From Fagopyrum homotropicum (taxonomy: Eukaryota; Streptophyta; Magnoliopsida; Caryophyllales; Polygonaceae), in assembly GCA_033239125.1 (NCBI GenBank), contig BSWB01000005.1:16545447-16609446 (forward strand): 64,000 nt of DNA, read 5' to 3'. A program made the position numbers and the translations under genes. The notes beneath the pieces were generated by a model. The model was not told the DNA's origin, made no database searches, and worked only from the letters and a program-made list of their open reading frames with translations. Shown here piece by piece: positions 46,683-56,542 of this stretch (position 1 is its first letter; each line of letters begins with the position of its first letter).

Positions 46683-46709
46683 TTTTACGACTACAAAAAT
46701 CATATGTAC
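46678..46709. repeat. Host tandem array, unit 5, right end
   Basis: It starts with the second AAATA of TE-B (46678-46682) and completes unit 5, which totals 2,412 bp with its two homopolymer insertions. Confidence 0.95.
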
Positions 46710-47253
46710 AAATGAAATGTAATATAGTGAAAGAAATAAGTATAACTATACTTCAGATTTTTTAAGGTTCTGTTTTTTTAATAAATTTAAAATTCTCAAC
46801 TGCTAAAAAGCGATCCAATTATGGTTTATCATAAGGTTATATTTTTACATTTTGTTTTGTATTGTTAACTATTGGTCATTATTAAAAATGAAGCTTCATA
46901 TAAACTATAAAAAGCTTTATTGTGACGTTGTTCGTAAAACAAAACGACACTATCTTGTTATCCTTTGACCAATCTTTTCTGTTGGTCATCCAACCTATGT
47001 TATCCTTTGACTCGCTTAACCAACAAGATAATTTAGCATGTGAAAATCACCAAATTTGTTAGGATGATATAAGCACATATATAGATTTTTCAAAAAAAAA
47101 AAGAATTCGTTGACAAAAAAGAGGAAGAAAAAAACGAAGAAATCATTAGATAAAAAATTATTTATTTTGTAATTTTTTTTGTTTTCCTATGCATTGAAAA
47201 AAATAATTAAAAATAGAAACTTTTCAAATTAAACTTTTAATTTCGATTATTAA
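46710..47253. repeat. Host tandem array, unit 6, left part
   Basis: The first 544 bp of unit 6, before TE-C. Differences from unit 1 are TTTATTTTGTAA for TTTATTGTGTAA near 47166, a T-run two bases shorter, and TTTCGATT for TTTCCATT near 47245. No gene lies in this part. Confidence 0.95.
47249..47253. repeat. TE-C target-site duplication, left
   Basis: ATTAA, repeated at 63684-63688. It is present once at 542-546 in unit 1. Confidence 0.92.
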
Positions 47254-47710
47254 TGTAATAGATAGGATTTTCGAATTCTAATTAATGTTGATTAACTTAA
47301 TCGTTGATAGTAATTGACATACAACTCGCGGAGATTTCGCAAGTGATGAGTATGAGTCCCACCGTTATGTTCCTCGCGTAATTTTGGACGTTTGGGAAAA
47401 TTTTTACTTTTTCCCCCGGGTAATTATTTTTACCCGCCAATGTTATTTGGAGCATTTGGGAGCTCCAATTAATAAAAATGCAGTTGAGAGAAATGATCAG
47501 GACATCGGATATGTCCTAGATATGAAATAACATGGAGAGGCAAAACGACCAAAAGAGTCGTAATTTCGTTTCTTAGCGGCTAAGAAAGACGGCTTAGGAA
47601 TATACGTTTTTCGAGGCAGTTGTGGAATAATTATCCCTACAATATTCCAGATTTAATATTCCAATCTCGGTAAGTTTGGAGAATGAGGTTCGACCCGCCT
47701 TTGGATCGGT

Positions 47711-47764
47711 TAAAGGATAATTATCGACTTTGCTAAAGGATAATTATCGTCTTCACTATAAATA
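47711..47764 (+). promoter_or_regulatory. TE-C LTR core promoter: doubled upstream motif and TATA box
   Basis: CTATAAATAG with TATAAATA at 47757-47764 is a textbook plant TATA box, so transcription should start near 47790. Two direct copies of a 16-mer containing the palindrome GATAATTATC lie just upstream. The TATA is repeated at 54915-54922 and 62056-62063; in LTR 3 a 17-bp deletion has removed most of one 16-mer. Confidence 0.7.
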
Positions 47765-48562
47765 GCGGAAAATCCTTTATTAATTCATTTCATTTCACGT
47801 TTTCTCGTAAAAGCTCTGATTTCTCTCAACCTTCAAACTCAGATCTACTCTCCGTTTCTAATCCGATTTCAATTCCGTTTGAGTTTCTGGATTCCTCTCT
47901 TCATTCTCTTCATATTGGTACCGAGTTTCTGCATTTCCGAGTATATGGAGGGATGGTCGAGCATATATGTTACCAGGAAGGTTCCGTCGCTCAGATTCGG
48001 GTGAATTTGATGTTGTCCATGCGTAGCCTGCGTCGCTGTGTTTCCGAATCTTCTTTCAGATCGTCAATCGGGTTAGTAACGAATAAGTTATGAATTTATT
48101 CATTTTCCGTACTGCGATTTGGCCTAAATTGACTTTAGGCTTGTCAAAATGGATAATTAGAAATTCCATTATGGTTGTTATATTATTCTGGTGATTATGG
48201 GTTGTTTGTTTGATGAAATCTGATGACAGGGGGTTTAGAAATTGCCTGCGGGCAAAACGTTATTCTGGCGAAATCTAATTAATTAATTAAAGGTTAATTA
48301 ATTAAATTAGGATTAGATTTGAGATTGAGGAATGTTGATTAGATACTACCTTGAGATTTGAGGAATTGTGAGTTATGCTGAGATATTGAGGTTTAGTTGG
48401 GTGTGAGGCTCATAGATTAAGTATGATCCTTATGGACCCCTTTGGGTCTAGGTGTGACCCCTTTGATGAATAGAGGTTGATATATCTCTTTATGCCTTGT
48501 TTATAGGCCGTGTTGTCCCTCCAGTGTAGAGGTGATCGTGGTTGAGTTTGTACGAGGTTGAG

Positions 48563-49063
48563 GTAAGTCCGTAGGACTTACTTAGCTACCATCCCTATAT
48601 TGGGTGTTTGCATGAGTGGTGTGTGCTTTATATGTTTGCTATGATAGCATGAGTTGTCGTTTTTATCGACCTATGTTCTATTGACTGCCCCACTGCGTGG
48701 CTGTGATAACCTTTCCCTTTCATCCCGCCGTGAAGTTTGGGAGGTTCTCTGATGTCAGGCTAGACTGGTTTACAGGAAGGGCGCAATCCACTCCCATAGG
48801 GTACACGGATTGTGTGACCGATACTCGTACAGCTGGGCATTGTACTCAGAGGCGGGGATGTATCGGTCCTCGTGTCACATACTTTCATCTATCTAAATAT
48901 ATACGGTTTTTGAGTGAATGGTTATTATATAAAGATAATAAATGGGTAAATGTGTGATAGCATGTTGATGTGTTTATCTTTCATGATTGTGCTTGTGCTT
49001 ATGCATTACCTCATATATGTATGGTTAGCTAACGGTTTCATACCGTGTTGTAGATGTTTACAG
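48563..49063 (+). other. Candidate LTR leader intron of TE-C
   Basis: The donor GAG|GTAAGT lies inside GTAAGTCC-GTA-GGACTTAC (48563-48581), an 8-bp stem. The acceptor is TTTACAG|GTTAGG at 49063, and CTAAC at 49029-49033 is a possible branch point 30 nt upstream. Length 501 nt. Copies are at 55721-56221 and 62862-63362. GCTAACGGTTT.ATACCG just upstream of the acceptor is shared with TE-B. Confidence 0.5.
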
Positions 49064-49315
49064 GTTAGGCGCTACTGGGTGATCTGGCAGGGTGACAGGC
49101 CGAGGACTCTCGTACATTAGGTGGTTGGTTTGGGATTGTTGTGTTTCCCCTCCTGCGTGAGGATGATCTTTTGTACCTCCTATGTGAGGATGTCGTTTTA
49201 TATACTCGGCTATGTTGTTGTTTACTTTGGGCTGTACAGTTTATACTGTTTTATGTATTTGTTTTATATCTGTCAGTGCCATGTTGTAAGGTCCAGTGAA
49301 CTTGTTGTCAGGCTA

Positions 49316-49376
49316 GGGTCAAGATCCATTGTGAGATCCTAGCCCAATGTGACATCCCGAGTCCCGCGGATTCGGG
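49316..49376 (+). other. TE-C LTR-terminal two-hairpin module
   Basis: Hairpin A: AAGATC 49321-49326 with GATCCT 49335-49340 around loop CATTGTGA, with one mismatch; in LTR 3 (63620-63639) the stem is AGGATC/GATCCT, fully paired. Hairpin B: CCCGAGTCC 49356-49364 with GGATTCGGG 49368-49376 around CGC. Copies are at 56474-56534 and 63615-63675. Confidence 0.72.
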
Positions 49377-49388
49377 GTGTTACAGAGT

Positions 49389-49401
49389 TGGTATCAGAGC
49401 C
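49389..49401 (+). other. TE-C primer-binding site (tRNA-iMet), unit 1
   Basis: TGGTATCAGAGCC, 4 bp after the LTR, and again at 56547-56559 in unit 2. Confidence 0.9.
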
Positions 49402-49674
49402 CAGGTTGACAACAATGGCACTTGCTACCTGCAATGAGGTTTGATAGGTAAAATAAACAGAGCCCACATGGGATCTGACGTTTTCAAAGGTTTTGGTTTT
49501 AAGTGTGGTTTTGGGATAGAATGTACGAGAAGTCGTCACCTCTGCCATGGATCTCTGCAGCGTAGATATGTATATATATCTGTGTGTACTATGGATTATG
49601 TGGATGTATTATATACATATCGATACCTATGGCATATATATAGCCTTATAAGATTAGGTGCGTATATCCTACAG

Positions 49675-50494
49675 ATGACTCGGACTAGAGTAGTATCTGT
49701 AGTGGGATGAGGTAGGGGTACACCCCCTCTTCCTCCAGTGGTGATAGGTCAGGGACCAGTTTCCGCTGTTGTTTCGCCTATGGCAGAGAACGAGTTTGAA
49801 GAGGCTAATCGTGTCTCCATGAGTAGATCCAAGTTTCAAGAATATATGTAACAAGTATATGAAGCGGTGATAGCGGGTAGATCCACACCGGATTTACCAA
49901 TAATTGTCAGATCAACTGAAGCTTCTGGATCTAGAAAGAAGCAATGGACTGAATCAGTTACTGGAGAAGCACAGATGATGAATGGGGAACCAAGTCCAAT
50001 ATCAGGACAATCTAGTGATCCTTTGGCCATGAAGATGATTAGCAAGGAACTATAGTGTTTTAATTGCGTGGAAGTTGGGACACTGGTGAGCTGTGTGCCC
50101 AAAGGCGCCCATCATATGCTTTACGTGTGGCAAAGCAGGGCATAGAGCGAAGTTTTGTCGACAGGGCAAGGCATTGTCTTTACAAGTTCCCTTCAAGAGT
50201 AAGATCATTCCAGGTGAACGATGAAGGTCGAGTTACCCTTCAATTGCAGAGGTTGCAAGAATGAGACAATTATGTTACAATTGTGGCTATCCAGATCATT
50301 TGCGTTTTGAGTGCCCTTTGGCACCGATAGCTTGTTTCATCTGTGGTGAACTAGGCCATTTGGCCCCTTTCTGTCAGCAAGGTAGTGTTTCTTCCCAGCA
50401 AGACCTTCCTCTTTCCGGTGTTGAAAGAGTGGAAGTGGAGGCTATAGTGAGGACCTCAGTGATACTTGAGGAGCATAGATCCGAGATCGAGTAA
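49675..50494 (+). pseudogene. TE-C gag remnant with up to four zinc knuckles, unit 1
   Basis: It begins at ATG 49675 (MTRTRVVSVVG, then a stop) and continues in the same kind of composition through a Ser/Pro/Glu-rich stretch. Only about 130 codons precede the knuckles, so most of the capsid is deleted. The CCHC region at 50056-50374 holds two pairs of CX2CX4HX4C motifs: CFNC..., broken by a frameshift and TGA; CFTCGKAGHRAKFC; CYNCGYPDHLRFEC; CFICGELGHLAPFC. Both pairs share a C-P-x-A-P-I linker, pointing to an internal duplication. Such motifs bind genomic RNA. The ATG frame 50261-50494 holds the last two. Confidence 0.8.
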
Positions 50495-50523
50495 TGATAT
50501 GTAGTGGAGCTACGGGAGTTAGC

Positions 50524-50640
50524 TGTTACAGGTACCATTCTCGTTAATGGTTTACCTAGTGGAGTTTTGTTTGTTATGAGTGCTATGCACTTCTTGTCTT
50601 TCGATGCATGCGTTAATGGTTGATCTTTGATATATAGTAG
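50524..50640 (+). pseudogene. TE-C aspartic protease remnant, unit 1
   Basis: The frame reads VTGTILVNGLPSGVLF followed by VMSAMHFLSFDACVNG and a stop. It fits the retroelement protease block in which VLFDSGA carries the catalytic Asp, but the D-S-G triad is replaced here by V-M-S, so the enzyme would be dead. The same replacement is in unit 2 (about 57682-57798). Confidence 0.7.
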
Positions 50641-51239
50641 AATGTGGACTTTCCTTTACAAGATTACCAGCTAGGGGTCTGAGGTACCCGCGAGATATGT
50701 GGTTGTTCCCTTATTCCGGGACTTGTGTATGGCTTGTAGACTTCTTTGTCATGCCGTAGGTGCATGAGGAAGTCATTATGTGTATGGATTGGATGAATAG
50801 ATATCATGCGGTGTTAGATATTAATAGTAAGGCTATTACAGTCTTTACTGAGATGGTAAAATAATAGAGGTCTTCTAAGGTTAAGACCTTTGAAGAGACG
50901 GGTTTGTCATCAGGACTATACGAGCAGCGAACTGATAGAAGAGGGATATGACGCCTTCTAGTGTTATACCATGAAGGAGCGAGATAGTCCAACAATGGAA
51001 GGTATTTCAGTTGTTTATGAGTTTATAGACGTGTTATTGAACCGTCTAGTTGCCACCTCAGCGGAGTGTGGACATTGTTATCGAGTTGAAGTATGATACA
51101 AGATTGAATGGGAAAGCCACACTATATGGTGCTTGTTGAGATATTGTACTGATAACTTGAAAAGTGGACTGAAACGGGCTTCTTTTACCCTAGTGGGTTC
51201 CATGTTCCGTATTAACGACCTGATGAGTTAGCTTCAAGA

Positions 51240-51486
51240 AGAAATTGTGTTTCCAAGATTCCTTTGTGCTCAAGATATCCCTAGTCATGGATGAGAGAGC
51301 AACATGTGTATGAGATAACATCCCATACCCGTTATGGACACTACGAGTTTGTAGTGATGTCATTTGGGTTGACGAATGTTTTAGTAGTTTTTATGGAGTT
51401 GATGAACAGTATCTTCATCGACTTCCTTGATTAGTTGGTGGTGGACTTCATTGATGGCATGTCGGTATACTCTCATAGCAGAGAAT
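51240..51486 (+). pseudogene. TE-C reverse transcriptase remnant, unit 1
   Basis: It reads SKIPLCSRYP (stop), then YEITSHTRYGHYEFVVMSF, then GLTN, FMELMN and FIDGMSVYS. These match the SKIDLRSGYHQ, TRYGHYEFVVMPFGLTNAP and YxDDILVYS blocks of Ty3/gypsy RT. The second catalytic Asp is replaced by Gly (FIDG at 51447-51458). The RT N-terminal third is not readable upstream. Unit 2 has the same state (FIDG at 58605-58616). Confidence 0.8.
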
Positions 51487-51849
51487 AGTAGACCGATCGT
51501 CTGAGGACCTCTGCAGATTTCGAGTGATAGAGAGTTGTATGCTACGCTCTCTAAGTGTAAGTTGAGAACTAGTGGTAGCCTTTTTAGGCCATGTTGTCTC
51601 CGCCAGTGGGATCATGGTTGACCAGACGATAATTTAGTATGTTGTACCATGGGAGATACTGATGAACATTAAGAAATACGTAGTTTTCTCGGCTCATCCG
51701 ATTGCTATCAATGCTTTGAGGAAGGATTTTATATGATTACGTATTCATTTGCGAGTCTTTTGAGAAGACCACCATAACTACGTGATGAGAGCAGTGTGTC
51801 TAAGTTTTGAATAGTTGAGGAGGCATTTGACCTCTCCTTCCATTCTGTT

Positions 51850-52220
51850 TTAGTGAGGAGATTTTTGGGATCCCGTGATTTACGGTGATACATCCCAGCT
51901 AAGTTTGAGATGTGTTTTACTACAAAGGAGTAGGGTTATTGATATGTGTGTTTACAGTTGAGAACGTATGATGAGAACTACCCGATTCATGATTTAGAGC
52001 TAGTAGTGGTAGTTCAAGCCTTTAAGTTTTGAAGACCCTACCGGTGTGATCTTCATGTCAGATTTCTATAGATCATAGAAATCTGAAGTATATTTTATGC
52101 AACAGGGGTTGAATAACCGCCAATGTTAAGAGCTTAAGTTGATCAAGCTTTGACTTGAAGATTCCATATCATTAAGAGAAGTTGAACGTTTTCGCCGATA
52201 ACTTGAATGGAAAGACGCTC
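51850..52220 (+). pseudogene. TE-C RNase H remnant, unit 1
   Basis: Broken frames read YGDTSQLSLRCVLLQ, then a RTYDENYPIHDLELVVVV stretch, then a segment like the DHKSLKYIF block with stops, then KLNVFADNL. This is the order found in the RNase H domain after Ty3/gypsy RT, where the first Asp and the HDLEL Glu help hold metal. Several stops and one frameshift interrupt it. Copy at about 59008-59379. Confidence 0.75.
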
Positions 52221-52479
52221 CAAGAGAAGATGATTGTGAGACTGATAGTTCAACCTCAACTTCAAAGAGATCTAGCTTGGCTAGAGTTGGACAATCAGTT
52301 CCTTGATAAGGATACCCATTTATACCTCAGAGGTTCTACTTGGCCTGTTGGATGAGGTCCAACAGAAGCAGGAGACCTGCCGGGCCTTGACAAGGTTTAG
52401 AGAAAGGATGTCTCGTACTGAGGCACCATAGTTCTCCATAGGAGTAGATGGACTGATGAAGAGTCATGACCGCTTTTGT

Positions 52480-53700
52480 GTTCCTGCTGATGTAGATGGA
52501 GACAGAATATTACGTATACCCATTGTACGCCTTATTTAGTACATTCAGGTACGAGTAAGATGTACCACGAGATGAGACGATTATATTATATGAAGCCGAT
52601 ATAACCAGATTTGTGATATAGTGTGTGACATGTCAGCAGGTTCAGATAGAGTATTTCCGATCTAGAGATAAGCCCCACCCACTACCAATGCAGTAGTAGA
52701 ATTTGGGAGGACATCTCTATGGACTTTTTTATGGGATTGTGACCCAGTAGAAGATTTATGTTATCTGGATTGTTGGTAACAATTTAATGAAACCGGAACG
52801 TTTCATTTCTATCAGAAGGACGTGGCTAGTGAATGAATTGGCTAAGGAGTACACTAGACAGATAGTGAGACTTCATGATATACCGAGAACGATCATTTCT
52901 GATCGAGATGGATGTTTTTACTTTGAGATTTTAGGCAGCAGATTCAGACTGCTTTGGGGACGAGTCTATACCTCATGACTACACTTCACCCCCTGACAGA
53001 TGGTCAGTTAGAGAGGATCATCTAGATCTTAAAGATCTATTATAAGTTGTAAGTTGAATGGGAAACGTGGATGGTTATATTACCCTCCATTAATGAGTTT
53101 ATTATATAACAATGAAGGACGTGTATCTTTCTGGGATGGCCCTATGAGGCAACATATATAGACATAGATGTGGTATATCCTTATGCTAGAAGTGATCTAG
53201 CAGTAGTAGTAGAAATAACACATGACCAGACTCAGGATTTTATAGTTCAAGTACCGATGATTAAAGGAAGAGTGTTGGCTCTACATAGTCGCCAGATTGT
53301 GTGTGTAGACAAGAGGTGTTAACCTCTAAAGTTCAAGTGAGAGTTCATGTCCGGCTGGAGGTATCTCAGCTGTGAGACGTTTGTTGTGTATTATGGAAAG
53401 GGGAACTGAGTTTCCAATATGTCGGTTACTTGAGATCTTGATCAGTTTTGTGAAGGCAACATGATGTTTAGCTTTCACTCTGAAGTTGGTGGATGTTCAC
53501 TCAGTGTTCATGTGTCTCAACTGAGGAAGTATATACCAGGTGGGAAACACTTTGTGAGTTATAATGATCTAGTGGTTAAGTTGAACCACATCGTTGTTGA
53601 GCATCTGATTACATTCTTGGAATCAGATATGAAACGCTTGCATTTGAAAGACATTCCCATATTGAGGATATTATGGTCGAGATGAAGACCTGAAGAGGCT
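52480..53700 (+). pseudogene. TE-C integrase and chromodomain remnant, unit 1
   Basis: Readable parts in order: CVTCQQ (52622), the second half of the HHCC zinc finger; MDFFMGL with the first catalytic Asp at 52722; KEYTRQIVRLHDIP and IISDRDG with the second Asp at 52901; TDGQLER with the Glu at 53011; then SVHVSQLRKYIPG and a long open stretch (53461-53685) ending IPILRILWSR, the integrase tail and chromodomain entry. Stops separate most parts. In unit 2 (about 59638-60858) an extra T near 59886 adds a frameshift. The DDE residues survive although the frame does not. Confidence 0.82.
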
Positions 53701-53909
53701 ATGTGAGAGACTGAGGATAGTGTCATGAGGAACTATCCAGAGTATATGTTGGGACAGACCCATTTGTGGGAGCACGAGTAGATCTTAGTGTTATCTTGAT
53801 GAATGTTGTGGTTATGTGCTTATATGCCTTGATGTGTTATTCCATGCTAGTTGTGATGTGATTTATGATCTTAGTAGATCTTGATGTGCTAGCGTGATGT
53901 ATGTTATAG

Positions 53910-54315
53910 CTGGAGATGATTACTTCCTCCACGCTACCCGAGTATGCTTATATTTATAGTTGGAGATGGTTCTTTCCTTCATGCTATTTGAGTGTGATTA
54001 GGATTCAGCTGGAGATGATTCTTTCCTCCATGCTACCTTGATGGACATAGTTTTAGTGGAGATGTGATTCCTCCATACGATGTATATGATTATGGTTTGC
54101 TAGAGACGTATTTCCTCTATGCTTGTGATATGTTTGGGCTAGAGATGTGCTTCCTCTATGCCTCATGATGTGGTATAGCGAGAGACGTGATTTCTCTACG
54201 CCTTTGGGTAGCGTTATGGCCCTATTTCCTGGAGATGATGATTCCTCCATGTTTATACTTGAGGTTATAGATTGTTATAGGTTATGATCTTTTGAACGGA
54301 GATGTGATACCTCCG
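53910..54315 (+). repeat. TE-C array of nine small hairpins, unit 1
   Basis: Nine degenerate units about 36-67 bp apart, each with a 4-5-bp stem around a 9-12-nt loop: TGGAG/CTCCA at 53911/53927, 54010/54026, 54057/54071, 54230/54245; TGGAG/CTTCA at 53961/53977; TAGAG/CTCTA at 54101/54115, 54140/54154; AGAG/CTCT at 54181/54194; CGGAG/CTCCG at 54297/54311. Stem changes are compensated on the other side. The array lies between the chromodomain remnant and the polypurine tract. A minus-strand open frame across it is a by-product of the repeats. Confidence 0.75.
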
Positions 54316-54374
54316 ATAGAAAGAGTGAGAGTTATACCTCGGCGTATGGGTCTGAGAGGATTTGGGAATTGTTC

Positions 54375-54411
54375 AAGTTTCGGGACGAAACTTTTTTTAA
54401 GGGGTGTGTGA
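54375..54411 (+). other. TE-C pre-PPT hairpin and polypurine tract, unit 1
   Basis: AAGTTTCGGGACGAAACTT (54375-54393), then T-rich sequence and AAGGGGTGTGTGA (54399-54411) up to the LTR. In unit 2 (61533-61569) one C of the stem is T, which still pairs as G-U in RNA. Confidence 0.78.
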
Positions 54412-56542
54412 TGTAATAGATAGGATTTTCGAATTCTAATTAATGTTGATTAACTTAATCGTTGATAGTAATTGACATACAACTCGCGGAGATTTCGCAA
54501 GTGATGAGTATGAGTCCCACCGTTATGTTCCTCGCGTAATTTTGGACGTTTGGGGAAATTTTTACTTCTTCCCCCGGGTAATTATTTTTACCCGCCAATG
54601 TTATTTGGAGCATTTGGGAGCTCCAATTAATAAAAATGCAGTTGAGAGAAATGATCAGGACATCGGATATGTCCTAGATATGAAATAACATGGAGAGGCA
54701 AAACGACCAAAAGAGTCGTAATTTCGTTTCTTAGCGGCTAAGAAAGACGGCTTAGGAATATACGTTTTTCGAGGCAGTTGTGGAATAATTATCCCTACAA
54801 TATTCCAGATTTAATATTCCAATCTCGGTAAGTTTGGAGAAGGAGGTTCGACCCGCCTTTGGATCGGTTAAAGGATAATTATCGACTTTGCTAAAGGATA
54901 ATTATCGTCTTCACTATAAATAGCGGAAAATCCTTTATTAATTCATTTCATTTCACGTTTTCTCGTAAGAGCTCTGATTTCTCTCAACCTTCAAACTCAA
55001 ATCTACTCTCCGTTTCTAATCCGATTTCAATTCCGTTTGAGTTTCTGGATTCCTCTCTTCATTCTCTTCATATTGGTACCGAGTTTCTGCATTTCCGAGT
55101 ATATGGAGGGATGGTCGAGCATATATGTTACCAGGAAGGTTCCGTCGCTCAGATTCCGGTGAATTTGATGTTGTCCATGCGTAGCCTGCGTCGCTGTGTT
55201 TCCGAATCTTCTTTCAGATCGTCAATCGGGTTAGTAACGAATAAGTTATGAATTTATTCATTTTCCGTACTGCGATTTGGCCTAAATTGACTTTAGGCTT
55301 GTCAAAATGGATAATTAGAAATTCCATTATGGTTGTTATATTATTCTGGTGATTATGGGTTGTTTGTTTGATGAAATCTAATGACAGGGGGTTTAAAAAT
55401 TGCCTGCGGGCAAAACGTTATTCTGGCGAAATCTAATTAATTAATTAAAGGTTAATTAATTAAATTAGGATTAGATTTGAGATTGAGGAATGTTGATTAG
55501 ATACTACCTTGAGATTTGAGGAATTGTGAGTTATGCTGAGATATTGAGGTTTAGTTGGGTGTGAGGCTCATAGATTAAGTATGATCCTTATGGACCCCTT
55601 TGGGTCTAGGTGTGACCCCTTTGATGAATAGAGGTTGATATATCTCTTTATGCCTTGTTTATAGGCCGTGTTGTCCCTCCAGTGTAGAGGTGATCGTGGT
55701 TGAGTTTGTACGAGGTTGAGGTAAGTCCGTAGGACTTACTTAGCTACCATCCCTATATTGGGTGTTTGCATGAGTGGTGTGTGCTTTATATGTTTGCTAT
55801 GATAGCATGAGTTGTCGTTTTTATCGACCTATGTTCTATTGACTGCCCCACTGCGTGGCTGTGATAACCTTTCCCTTTCATCCCGCCGTGGAGTTTGGGA
55901 GGTTCTCTGATGTCAGGCTAGACTGGTTTACAAGAAGGGCGCAATCCACTCCCATAGGGTACACGGATTGTGTGACCGATACTCGTACAGCTGGGCATTG
56001 TACTCAGAGGCGGGGATGTATCGGTCCTCGTGTCACATACTTTCATCTATCTAAATATATACGGTTTTTGAGTGAATGGTTATTATATAAAGATAATAAA
56101 TGGGTAAATGTGTGATAGCATGTTGATGTGTTTATCTTTCATGATTGTGCTTGTGCTTATGCATTACCTCATATATGTATGGTTAGCTAACGGTTTCATA
56201 CCGTGTTGTAGATGTTTACAGGTTAGGCGCTACTGGGTGATCTGGCAGGGTGACAGGCCGAGGACTCTCGTACATTAGGTGGTTGGTTTGGGGTTGTTGT
56301 GTTTCCCCTCCTGCGTGAGGATGATCTTTTGTACCTCCTATGTGAGGATGTCGTTTTATATACTCGGCTAGGTTGTTGTTTACTTTGGGCTGTACAGTTT
56401 ATACTGTTTTATGTATTTGTTTTATATCTGTCAGTGCCATGTTGTAAGGTCCAGTGAACTTGTTGTCAGGCTAGGGTCAAGATCCATTGTGAGATCCTAG
56501 CCCAATGTGACATCCCGAGTCCCGCGGATTCGGGGTGTTACA
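54412..56542 (+). repeat. TE-C LTR 2
   Basis: 2,131 bp, shared between internal regions 1 and 2. Private changes include ACTTCTTCCCCC near 54568, CGTAAGAGCTC near 54967 and CGGCTAGGTTG near 56368. Confidence 0.95.

Larger units (their letters stand above)
47254..49384 (+). repeat. TE-C LTR 1
   Basis: TGTAATAGATAGG...GGGGTGTTACA, 2,131 bp. It contains two copies of TAAAGGATAATTATCG (47711-47726, 47734-47749) just upstream of a TATA box (47757-47764), a leader, a candidate intron (48563-49063) and the terminal two-hairpin module (49316-49376). A TTAATTAA-rich stretch lies near 48278-48310. Open frames at about 48697 and 49121 start at GTG and are not supported as genes. Confidence 0.95.

Noticed and set aside
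48697..49342. Open frames of 86 and 73 codons in TE-C LTRs
   Set aside because: They start at GTG, lie in LTR leader or intron sequence, and the second is lost in LTR 2 by a base change.
54053..54250. 65-codon minus-strand frame over the TE-C hairpin array
   Set aside because: Its repeated peptide pattern comes from the hairpin repeats; the DNA pairing explains it better.
53910..54315. CRISPR-like reading of the TE-C hairpin array
   Set aside because: Units are degenerate, spacers are irregular, no cas genes exist and the context is a plant retroelement.
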